Below, piece after piece: positions 38,393 to 50,100 of a DNA stretch of 64,000 nucleotides; position 1 is the stretch's first letter; each line of letters begins with the position of its first letter. The stretch is from the NCBI GenBank assembly GCA_018340805.1, contig JACMZG010001913.1:32434458-32498457 (forward strand), given 5' to 3'. A program made the position numbers and the translations under genes. The DNA comes from Microvelia longipes (Eukaryota > Arthropoda > Insecta > Hemiptera > Veliidae). The notes beneath the pieces were generated by a model. It was given only the letters and a program-made list of their open reading frames with translations, ran no database searches and was not told the DNA's origin.

Positions 38393-38627
38393 TTCACCAT
38401 AAGTTTAATTGCTCCCTGGGTAAACACCCAGCGAAATCATTCACCATAAGTTTAATTGCTCCCTGGGTAAACACCCAGCGAAATCAATCACCATAAGTTT
38501 AATTGCTCCCTGGGTAAACACATAGCGAAATCATTCACCATAAGTTTAATTGCTCCCTGGGTAAACACCCAGCGAAATCACTCACCATGTGTTTAATTGC
38601 TCCCTGGGTAAACACCAACAACATCAA
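38393..38627 (+). repeat. 47-bp tandem repeat with internal palindrome, five units, Osiris 3' region
   Basis: There are five near-identical 47-bp units (starts 38393, 38440, 38487, 38534, 38581). Each carries CTGGGTAAACACCCAG, which can fold into a hairpin; the third and fifth units have lost part of it. The array begins 51 bases after the Osiris stop, upstream of the first AATAAA, so it is probably transcribed. Confidence 0.9.
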
Positions 38628-38698
38628 AGTTTACTGTAGACTTCGTAATTATCAACTTATCTTCTGAATGTTTAGGATATTATCTAAGGGTAGCCATA

Positions 38699-38704
38699 AA
38701 TAAA
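38699..38704 (+). terminator. Candidate polyadenylation signal of the Osiris-like gene
   Basis: First AATAAA on the plus strand after the stop at 38342 and the hairpin array. Position is plausible; use is unproven. Confidence 0.35.
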
Positions 38705-41408
38705 ATTAAGAGCAGACAAAATAAAAGAGAGAAGAAATAAAAAAAAGTTTTATTAAAATAAAGCTTAGTTTGCTTACATGTATTGCTTAAATCTATTTTT
38801 TTTATGTACAATTTTTTTGCTTTAAACTCAACTATGCTCATAACTGCATTATTAGCATCGTTGTTTTACTTTTAAAAGTTTATATCACACACATAGCGAC
38901 AACAGTATTTATTTAGCACTAATATTTTTTAAATTTTTATCAAGCTTTTTATTTGGCATTAATTATTCTTGATTACAAGTCCTGTCCGGATTTAGACATA
39001 TCTACAAGTAATATTATTAAAAAGTGGTATTTAAATATTACTTAGAGACCTTCTATGAAGTTCAAAAATTGATGGGATAATACACTTGTTTCGTAATGCT
39101 AAGAATTGCTAAGGTCGTTTGTTGTTATCGAAGTTTGATTTTCTAACTCTAATTAAAATTAATTCTATCGGCTGAGCGTGAATTGAAGAAATTTTTGAAG
39201 GGTGCTGATGATGTTTTGACAAATAAAGACAGATTTATTAACCCGAAGTGCTCGCAAGCTGTTTGCGTTTGTTGCTTCCAATCACCTTTGTTTAAAAGGC
39301 AATTAAATTAAAGGGTTTCACGAATGAAATAAATTTTTCTTTTCATGTCAGGTTAAGATCCGGCATTGACATTATTGCAGGAATAAATAGAGATTTTTAA
39401 ATGTTTTCCCCCTATACCGATTTCTGCAATGACGTCACACCTCATTCATAAAATGTTTAGGTTATAACCACCTTATGTGTTTGGTCTCATCAACAATTGA
39501 ATCATCTTATAAATTTCTAACATCTTAATGTACTCGTTACAAAATTTTATATAGAATTTTACTGAGACATCTATAAAAACTATTTGAAAATGGATTGTTT
39601 TAACTGATTCCCAGAGGAGGCAAAGTTTTGCAAAAATCAAGGGACTTGACATCCTCAGGAAATAGCGTTAGAAAGGGTGATATTTTTCCAAAAGTGATAT
39701 TCCTCCCCCCTTCCCCTCCGTCATTCCTTTGGGCCAGTACTGACTTTGAAAGACTTGAATTTGCGATTATAAACGAGACATGAAGAACATTTAACTTCTT
39801 GCTCAGGCTTTAGTCAGTTAAAACGAAATAATGTAAGAAAAATTGCCAGCTTTCTATTATTATTTAAAAATAACTTCCAGGCGATATCACCACAAAAGAA
39901 AATATCTTTTTGATTTTCGATCACTCTTTAATAGCTGTATTGATGGTAATGAAAGAGAAATTACACTCTTAAGATAACATTACCCAATGAGGCAAGATTT
40001 TCGACTTCCTTCTTTGACTTCTTCTACCTTTGACTCTAGCGCTGGTCCCCTAAATTGCGGTGAAAAATGGAAACACAAGTGACTCCCTCCCGCCTCTTTA
40101 CAAATCTTTACTTGATCTTTTGGAACCTAATACACGGTAGTTTTTCAAGCTGTATTGGGACATCCCAAAACGGCACAGAGTACAATAATTTCTGTTTTAT
40201 TTTCCATTATTAAAAAATATGCCAAAGGAAAAATGGTAATCTACAGAGATAAGAAACTTGGCTATCAGCTGTATCTAAAACATTATTGAATGTATTGTTT
40301 GAATTTATGTAATACGTATAGTAAGAGCCTGTACTTATGGTTTACTGAATTTAATAAGCAAAATTAAAAGGAATTTGAAATAAATTATCAAATGGATAAA
40401 CTAGAAGAAACATTTTTAATCAAATGTACACACAAAGTTAAAAAACATCGTTATATTCTAAAAATCAAATAAAAAATAGTGTGCTTGAGTTTTTCTATCA
40501 CCTCGGAAATACTCGAGTCGTATACCAATTTTCGTCGCACTTACGGGGGACCGGCGCTGCTACGGAACAAACAAAACACTGAAGCTAGACTCTCCTGAAA
40601 TTACAGATTTACCTTCTTGTAGTCCTTCCCCACGTCTCAGGGCCCTTGTTGCTAGTTCACGAATATAAAAGATATTTATCTTTTATTTTCCCTTACGACT
40701 GCAAGTATTTTTACTATCATGTCTCTAATCCACGGAAGAGCCGTTACTACTCAATTAGACTCTACACATATAGGATGAGCATAAATTGAGTTTCTTTTAA
40801 TAGAATGAAATAATAATAAGTCTTTAGTTATTGTTTATTTACATATTATAAGCAGAGCGTTTCAACCAATTATGAGGTCATCATCTGTGCCGTTGAGATA
40901 AAACAAAAAAATAAATGCGAGGTTTTTGATTACGAAATAACTAGATGAGGGTTTTAGTAAAAGCACACAATCAGTATAGTGAAGAAGTTTTAACTAAAAC
41001 AAGTATTTAAAACTATTTTCTGAAGTTTTAACAAGGATTAACGCAAGCCTTATAGCGGACTAAGCAGAACTTAATTAATAGTCCTATTTTGCCTTAACTC
41101 GGGTTGTTCGGGCTTAGAAACCGTTTGCTGCGTGACACTACACAAGTTAGGAACCATTGTTTTTACATATTAATCCGTGTAACATGGAAGATTTCAATCC
41201 CTTGTATAAATCGTGGAAGTCCCAATCTTAATTGAACATGGACGGTCTGGGTGAATGGTTTACGTCCACACCATTACATCATATTGACCTTTCTATTCAA
41301 CTCCAATGACTGAAGGTCCGTTTTCGTCGGTAAAGTAATTTCACCATTTGAAAACTCATCTTACTTTCTTCACTAATGTAAGTCATCTACAATTGCATAT
41401 TCTTATAT
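38705..41408. other. Intergenic space between the two convergent genes
   Basis: One hammerhead relic (40841-40905); otherwise no repeat or exon recognised. Both genes end towards this interval. Confidence 0.5.
40841..40905 (-). repeat. Relic of a hammerhead-bearing element
   Basis: On the minus strand: GGCA, CAGATGA in place of CTGATGA, stem GACC/GGTT, GAAAC, GCTCTGC. Shares the tail CTCTGCTT with the 26.9-kb relic. Core damaged. Confidence 0.4.
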
Positions 41409-41414
41409 TTTATT
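41409..41414 (-). terminator. Polyadenylation hexamer of the receptor gene
   Basis: AATAAA on the minus strand starts nine bases after the receptor stop codon. The position is unusually close to the stop but fits short insect 3' UTRs. No functional evidence beyond the hexamer. Confidence 0.45.
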
Positions 41415-41422
41415 ACAACAGA

Positions 41423-41708
41423 TCAGGTCGGTAAGGTATTTTGTTTCCTCGACCCTCTATCCTGCGAAGATTTCAATTCAGAAGTCTGTTCAGTTTTGGA
41501 ACTTCTTGAGAATTGTTTGCTTAGTGTTTTGTTCAGACTTGTCAGAATTCTCTTTTTGCAGATGAACAAAATGAAAACAATGAGACCTTGCAGAGCTGTT
41601 GTTATGTCAGTGACGTAGAATATCCATAAATTTGGCCAATTCCACGCTAATACTTCTCCCAGCCAGTTAGCTCCCATCAGGATGAATAAATTTATGTATA
41701 TGAGTAAC
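41423..41708 (-). CDS. Receptor exon 7 (TM6, TM7, C-terminal tail, stop)
   Basis: The acceptor is TTTTTCAG/G and the stop TGA occupies 41425-41423. TM6 is LLIYINLFILMGANWLGEVL and TM7 spans IFYVTDITTALQG to FILFICK. A tail of about 45 residues follows, rich in Ser, Thr, Lys and Gln, with several possible kinase sites and no membrane segment. The hexamer AATAAA at 41414-41409 begins nine bases after the stop and is a likely polyadenylation signal, so the 3' UTR would be very short. Confidence 0.92.
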
Positions 41709-44700
41709 CTGAAAAACAAAATGAAATTAATGTAGTTCATCATTAGGGCTGGAAACAAAAAATAGAGAGATCAGGGGAGATAGGAGTAACATGGTAACAC
41801 AGATGGTAACATTGCTTGTTTAATACTTGGAAAAAGCTATGGAAATAATAAAAGGGCTCTGCAGTGGTATTGATTGATAATTTTGGGGTTCGGAGGGCAT
41901 TTTATACTTAGGACTCTTACTTATCAATAGATACAGTATACCTTCGTCTATTCCCCAGTTCATGCCTTTAACTAAAACTGTAGGAAAGTTTATCGTTATG
42001 CTCTTTTGACATTACAAATTTGATTTATTTTGAAGACACAACGGTTCAATTCGTTAGACGAAATTAATACATTAGGTATCATTCGAGACTACTGAGTTTC
42101 GCAAAACATGAATAGTCTATTCAAGGACCTGTGCTATGACTTGACATGCGTCAGTACTGATGACTCAACATAATTATTATGTCCCACTCTGTTTCGTTAC
42201 ATTTAACTCATCAGGGGACCTGCAAGGCTAGTGCTCACTCAACTCAGCCAAGTTCTCTCTTACCGCCATCATACTAGACATGCATGATACAACACAACAT
42301 ATCATTTCATACTAACGAGTTTTTTAAATACGCTCAATTAAATTTTGTCAATACTTTGTACTTTCTCATCAAGCTTCAGCATCGTCGTTTGTCGATGCTA
42401 AAGATTCTTCATGGTTGGAACACTGTAGACTACATTCTAACCCACAATATAAATAACACTAACAAATATACCAATGCGGATTGAAAGAGATTTACTTCAC
42501 TATCTTGCAATGTAAGATACTAATAGCATTGAGAAGATCAAATTATACGTGAAATATACCATTCATGAATTATGCGATATAAGTTAGCAAGTTAATTGTA
42601 AGTACAATTAGTAATTTAAGTTGATCACTTGGATTTGGACTTGAAGTGACCTTCCCGCTTCGCATTGCGTGCATTTAAGTAGTAATATAAAGGAAGTAGT
42701 TTTACCCAATCCGAAGCACTTAAATTTGAATTAAGACATATCTAATTTCAAAATTTCCGCATAATTACATTGTCGAATATTGATCATTTGAATGACATCC
42801 TCTTTTAGCGAGATGAATATAAATTTCACCCTAAAGATTAAATTCTTGCCCTTGGTATTATAAAGCCTTATTTTTGTAAATCTATTTGCCTTAACCTTAC
42901 ATAACTAAGTGTTACCTGGCATTATCAGATTGATTAGACTGGCTGTCTTTACTGTTGAGTATTTTAGTTTTTTTGTGATGTATAAATATCATAATAGCTG
43001 TTATGGTGAACATGATGAGGTTGAGAACTATCAGTACTGCTATAGGTCCGTACAGGTACAACCAACGAGCTCGCAGATCTGCAACACATACAATTTAATA
43101 TCAGCAAAAAGTTACTTGTTATGTCTTTCAGTTCTTAAGATGTGATATTAAGATATGCATTGTAAAAAGACACATATCTGAAAGAAGGTTAAAAATATTT
43201 GTTTATATTCCTTTATTATTGAATGCAGTTATTTCACTGTACTGAAGATGTATAAATACATTTATAGAATACAATAACCCTTGGAAATATTAGGTTATGT
43301 TTTCGATTAATGACAAGAGGTTCGGTTTAAGCGTTATTAAAGCTCTCTACTGATGAAATTAAACTCTTAATAAAATCATCGTCAGTACTAGTGGCTTGAA
43401 TAACGATCCTACTACTGACTCAGTAGGATCGTTATTCAAGCCTGTTTCTATAGATGTTTATTGAAATCAACTTTCTTCTATAATTTCTTATCTTTAATTC
43501 TGGCTAGCTAACCTTTATAATCCTCGATTTTTGCAATGGCTGACTTTCTTACAGGTGTCTACCGCCAACTTCAAGTCTCTTTTGTTATCGATAAAACCCT
43601 TCAACTCCTTCAAGATTTTGGAGTTAGTTCAAGTGTAAACCAACCTTGTGAATGTTTAAAAAAGCCTTTTCGAACCAACCATTAGACTTAGTTCGAGATA
43701 TATGCTTTGCTCTCATCAAGTGCAGTGTTTAGATGTTTAGAGTAACCAACCTAATTAACCAAACCATCCATGCCGTTGCTGTCACTCGGTTTCGCGCCGT
43801 TACAGAATTGTGTTGTTACAACTGATGCAGTGTTACAAATCTTCATTGCTTGTTTGTGCACGATGAATACATCTCATCTCATTCTACCAACATTATTCTA
43901 TAATGAGGCCAGATTTATCTTTTATTTTTTAGTAACTATTGGCTCCATTTAACCACTGTCTGTTGCCATTGTCATCATTATCAGAAAAATTCTATCTCAC
44001 TTTTCCCTAACTTTAATTTAATATTAAATTATAATAGGATTCTCATGTGGTAATAATTATTTTATAATTTGCGTAATACTAACATCTGACTTCTGTTTTT
44101 AAGTGTAAAATAGTATATATGTTTAAAACTAGCCTCCATGTTAGTTGTGTTTATTTTAATTCATTTTAATAATTACAGTCCGCCTAAAAGCAACAACAAT
44201 ATTGTAATATATGCTGGTTATCTACAGATCAGCTGTCTCCGGTTATGGTTTATCATCATTTGTCCCTACCATCACTAATAGTAGAATCCCTGTATTGAGT
44301 CACTTCAAGTAATTCTGATGATCTGATCATATCCATGGTTCCAAACACAGGGGAAGTTTATGCTGATGGTGTTGGTATAAAGATTAACAACAAGTTTTCC
44401 TTATTTTCAATTTAATTCTTTGGCTTATAATTCAATAAGTTCAAATGAAATAAAATGTATCTTGTAGTTCGGACACGTACCTATTTTATTAGATTAGTGA
44501 TTAAACTTATTATGTTAACAATAAAATATGTACTCGAATAGAATTTATAAGTAATTTCGTAATTGTCAACAAAGCATAAGTAATTTTATTGGTTCAACTA
44601 GATGCTTAACTAGGTATGATATGTTAAGTCATTCACGGCTTGTCATGTTTGTATTTTGTCCTCAAGCTAACCGGTGCGTAAAATAACGTCACGCGGTGGG

Positions 44701-47700
44701 TTTCATATTTAACGGTGGATTTTAAAGGAGTTACAATTAGGGACTAAATTTGCCGAGGTCCTTTCTTACTCCTCTTTAACAAAATTGATGAGAACTAAGG
44801 AACTTCTCATCTCTCCGTTGCAGCAGATCTTAGGTGACAACAATATGGATACCTTTCCTCATACAACACTAGAAGACCTACCTTTGCTGGATTTGTCTTC
44901 TTTTCTCCATCTAATTCACCAACCATAGACCCTCTTAAGTCCAACCAACCAGTAGATATCCATGTGAATTAAACGACATTTAACCAAACAAGTTTTGCTT
45001 TATCTTTTACTAAATTAAGCATTTAAGGGAAGTATATATGTATTAATGATTGAGCACGTATTAAAGTTAAAGCATGTATGTATTATGTATGTATTTATAT
45101 GAAAGTATAATAATATTTTGATGAAATAGACACATATACAGACTATAAAAAGGAACATAAAAAATTTAAAGAACTTAGTTTGGTATTTATGTTAATTTCT
45201 TGTTTTATTTTGTTTGATTAGTTTTAGTTTTTCCACTTGTTTGTATAGGTACTGATGATGGCCTCATGGTACCATGAAATATTTTTGTGGAAAGACTCTT
45301 ATGTTTCACCCATAATGTTTTGAAGTTACGAACAATTTTGGATTTATCTTATTTCTCAGGACTGAAGGTCTATTATAGACAGTGTTTAACCATACGGTTT
45401 ACATTTTACCATAGGCATACATCAAGAATTTCTTTGTAATACTTATTTGCATCGAATGGGGCATTTTACTGAACCCATAAGGTGTGAACGCGGCTATACT
45501 AGAGATAGTCATTACGTGACTTCCTTTCACAGACAGGCTTACTAAAATACGTCTTCATGACTAAGTTGATGACAGAAAGTCTCTGCCAATTTCAAATATA
45601 AAGTGACTGTACTTTTGAGTTTATGTTTGTAGGATGTATAGTGGGTGATAAAACGAACCACTTATATCGTACTTATGTTGGTCTTATTTTACTTGTCCTT
45701 TTGGTCCAAGATCCCGGATTGGAAGAATGTGATTCATTTTGTTCTACTTTAAACCAAATTTTTCTGACAATATACCTTAAATTATGAATAAAAACATAGT
45801 CTGCCTATCTAGAGTGGAGCCCTTCATATGATTGGGCTTGTTCAAAATTTTATTAAATCGCACAAATTTTAGTTTCTTGAAATAAGTGATTCCGTGTGGC
45901 TCTTTCAAAAACACTAAAAATTGTTAGTTTATGCAAACTCTGCGAATTTCTTTGTAAAAATATAGGCTTTTTGTGCATTTTTTGGCCATTTAACAAATGT
46001 AATAACTTTTGTTGTAATTATCCGATTTTAGCAAAAAAAACTCTCGTTTTATAGGAAATTTTCATTAGCTTTAAAAATGTTCTCTTCACGTTTTGCACAC
46101 GACCTACAGAGAATCACTTATTGCAAGAAAACTGGAATCTTTGTGATTTTCTAATATTTTGAGCAAGCGCATTCATATGAAGGGCTCCACTCAGGATAAG
46201 CAGACTTCGCTTTTCCTTCGTAATTTAAGATATATTTTCAGAAAAATTTGTTTTGAAGTAGTACAAAATAAGGCACATTTTTTCGGCCTGGCTCTTGGAC
46301 TATTTCCTTTCATGTACAAGTTATACACAAATTAAGACGTAGATCTAGTAGAGTCAGTCTCCTTAATTTTTGAGCAGTCTGAAAGCCTACAAATTTTAGG
46401 AGTCTGTAAACTGAGCAACTTCTCTTACTTTTATACATAACAAATTCCGCTATTTTTCTGGTTTACCGTTTATTGCGTGATCCGTATCACTTCGACTTGT
46501 TAGTACATTTTCTCTAGATTTTAAAGAAAATGAGCTTGTTTATTGTGTAAGCTGTCATAAACTTTGCTCTTCCTCCCAAAATCAACTTTTTGCATCATAA
46601 AAAGTATAATTCAGAAATGTTTAAACAATATTGTCTATCAAATTTGACTAAAGCCAGAAAATCGAGCAATTTTTTTTTCTGGCGGCAGTAAAGTAGACAC
46701 TTTACCTCCTCATAAAAGTTGGTGACATGAGTTTTTTACCGTCTGTGAAATTATTTTAGTTATTTACCGTCAGCGATTGTAAAAAACTACGACACTGTGC
46801 TGTTAAAGTTCCTCGAATATCCACTAGGTGGGCGCTAGTAGTATACAACAAGGTTATGATATAACCTTCCTTGTTGTTCTTTTGTTTATCAAATAAATAA
46901 TCGAACGTTTTTGTTAACAAATTTTTGTAAATTTCGAAAAGTGAGTTATTAACTATTTATTATCAATTATTAATTATTATTTTTTAATAATTAATTGATT
47001 TCTTATTTTCAATAAGAAATCATTTTTTTTCGGCTTCCTGCGCATTGTTTGTGTTTTGATTTATATTTTCAGCGTTCTAATATGTCATTCACCCGTGGTG
47101 TAGTGGTTATGGTACGCGGGCAATACACAAAATGAATGGACTTTAAACTTCCGAGTTTATTTAGTTGTCATGGATTCAATCCCAGCACGGGCCTCTGGGA
47201 TTTTCATGAGGGGGATAAACATTCTGCGTACCACGTCCTTCAGAAGGGACGTAAAGCCGGTGGTCTCGAGCCTGAGCGTTGTCAGGTACTCGTTAAAGAT
47301 CCCTTACCCTAAATGAAACTGGGTATAGGCAAAATTTAGGACCCTCATAGCTGATTCATTATAACACTATAGAGTGTCTGCCTTGTAGTTTAAATTGTAT
47401 GGAGGTTAGGTTTAACAGCGAGGGCACATGTTGTTCCTAGTTTGCACTAGACTATAAGAGTCAGTGAAAATATCTATGATTGCTTGAAAAAGCACGAGAG
47501 GAACCATAGAAATTCACGGCTCTTCCGTCTAGATTAGATGAAATATACTACACTTGAAATTAAAAGGAGTAGAACACTATCTTAGGGAGCTGGCAAAAAG
47601 GGCCCAACAACGTGACCTACTTGCCTGGTAGTTACTACGACTCCTCCCTTCCTATATAACTACTGTATAATTTACTGTAGTTTTGTTCATTTCATAATTA

Positions 47701-49128
47701 ATAGTCGAAGGTGGTCAGGTTACTTTTTCGATGTTTCAAAACTCAACCAATAGGGCCCCTCTAGTAATATCTCTATGGTTTTTCATGTATAAAAAAATAC
47801 CATATACTACACGACTGGGAGTGACTTTTTTACCTCAGCATCTTTTACTGCATCGCTTGGCTCGACAGTAAATATAGTCACCGTAATAAGTAAAATACGG
47901 GCCTTCGGCCCGTAGCCGCTACGTGGTCTCGGCGCTTCGCGCCTCGTCCGCTCCGCGGCGTCGGCCCACCGGGCCGCTTCGCGGCCCGGGGGCCCTCCCA
48001 GTGCCGCTTTGCGGCCACATTGTTGTTGTTTTGTAATATGTATGGTTTCGTTATCGTTTCTTGTTACATGGCATTTTGCCACGTATTTTAGCGAATTTTC
48101 ACAGTCTCGTTTCACAGGCCCGCTTCGCGGCCTGAGAGGCTTTCTCGCAAAATTGATTTTTATTAATCCTCTATTATTAATAGTAAGCATGATATTGCAG
48201 TTAACAAGCCATATAAAAAAATAATAATTATATTTAAATACATAACTAATACGTTTTTATAGAGGTATAAAGAATACAAGAAATAAATCCACACGTTGCA
48301 ACTGTTGGAGTAACCTTGTATAAGGGTAAGAAAAGATTATAGTTTCATCTTTAATCAGTTTTAGTTATCGTCCACCATACAAAAGTGTATTAACTCTTAC
48401 ACACATTTATGATTGTTTATACAATTTAAAGAAAAATGTCAAATTATTTTTGTAAACAAATTGTTTATTTGAGTATAACCTTTAGGTTGAAAAAAATATA
48501 TTCATGATTTTTAAAATAAAAATACCGTTTTTCGTCACTTAGGATTGTCCGATTGAGCTGAAACCGTCGCAATCGTTTAAGAATGACTTCGACCATATAA
48601 AGACTACTTCGAGGTTCTTCCTCTTTACAGGGCTGCTTAGCTCGGCGTGGATTAGTGGAAGCCATTTTTGTCCTATCTCTCTGGGACAGTAGGCTTACCA
48701 GGATGGAGCAAGAGGTAGAGCTCCTCTAATATACTACATCCCCACCCTCTAACACTACTGAACCCAACAGATATCGTACGTCTTTGACCTAGACGTATAC
48801 ATATATACAACATTAATATATATGTATACTGTTTGCGCCATTTGTGATGGTTCGATTGAGCTGAAATTGGTCTTAATCGATTCAGCTATCCGTCTACCTA
48901 AATACGAAATACCTTGTTTTAAAGCCATTTCAAGTTTCAAAAAAATTTTTTTTCATGACGTCATAACTTTGATTGATGACGTCATAATGTTTTTATAAAC
49001 AATAGGCCTCGTAACCCCCACAACATCTCGCGATTTGCAAAGTTTCGTTTCAATTTGACAATGCCTTCGAGAGTTATCGTTCGCCATACGAAAGGGTAGA
49101 AACTCTTACATACAATATATATATATAT

Positions 49129-49198
<70 letters not shown>

Positions 49199-50063
49199 TA
49201 TATAAATTTTTTGGGACATATATTTTTGTTATCAGGAAGCCAATAGGAACCGATTCCGCTCACTCCACCCTCAACTTCCGTCATCCGAACAACCTCATAA
49301 GCGTCATTTCATAATGAAAATTCGCTAAAAATACTAACAGCACAATCTAGTAGAGAATACAGCAAATATATTTTTACTACTAGCGCTATTCAAGACTCTA
49401 GTGATGAGGCCCCCAACTTAAATCATAAACACAAACTTGTCAATTGAGTGTTCCTACTACACTCGGGAGTGAACCATCTATCTTAGAATTGTCTGATTGA
49501 GCTGAAACCGGTCGCAATCGTTTTAGAATGACTTCGACCATATAAAGACTACTTCGAGGTTCTTTCGCTTTACGGGCCTGCTTTGCTCGGCGTGGTTTAG
49601 TGGAAGCCATTTTTGTCCTGTCTCTCTGGGACAGCAGGCTTACCAGGATGGAGCAAGAGGTAAAGGTCCATCTTTTATACTATATCCCCACCCTCTAACA
49701 CTACTAAACCTAACAGATATCGTACAAGTCTTTGACCTAGACGTATACATATATACAACATTATATATATATGTATACTGTTTGCGCCATTTGTGATGGT
49801 TCGATTGAGCTGAAATTGGTCTTAATCGATTCAGCTAGCCGTCTACCTAAACACAAAATACCTTGTTTTAAAGCCATTTCAAGTTACAACAATTTTTTTT
49901 TTTCATGACGTCATAACTTTGGTTGATGACGTCATAATGTTTTTATAAACAATAGGCCTCGTAACCTCCACAACATCTCGCGATTTGCAAAGTTTCGTTT
50001 CAATTTGACAACGCCTTCGAGAGTTATCGTTCGCCATACGAAAGGGTAGAAACTCTTACATAC

Positions 50064-50100
<37 letters not shown>

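Noticed and set aside
38393..38627. CRISPR-like array
   Set aside because: Units are contiguous 47-bp tandem repeats with no unique spacers, in an insect gene region.
39190..39240. GTGCTGATGATGTTTTGACA as another hammerhead motif
   Set aside because: No GAAA at a usable distance and no stem II; only the heptamer matches.
47807..48190. 127-codon minus-strand ORF
   Set aside because: It covers polyhairpin module 2; composition (Arg/Ala/Gly from hairpins) and lack of similarity to the frame in module 1 argue against a protein.
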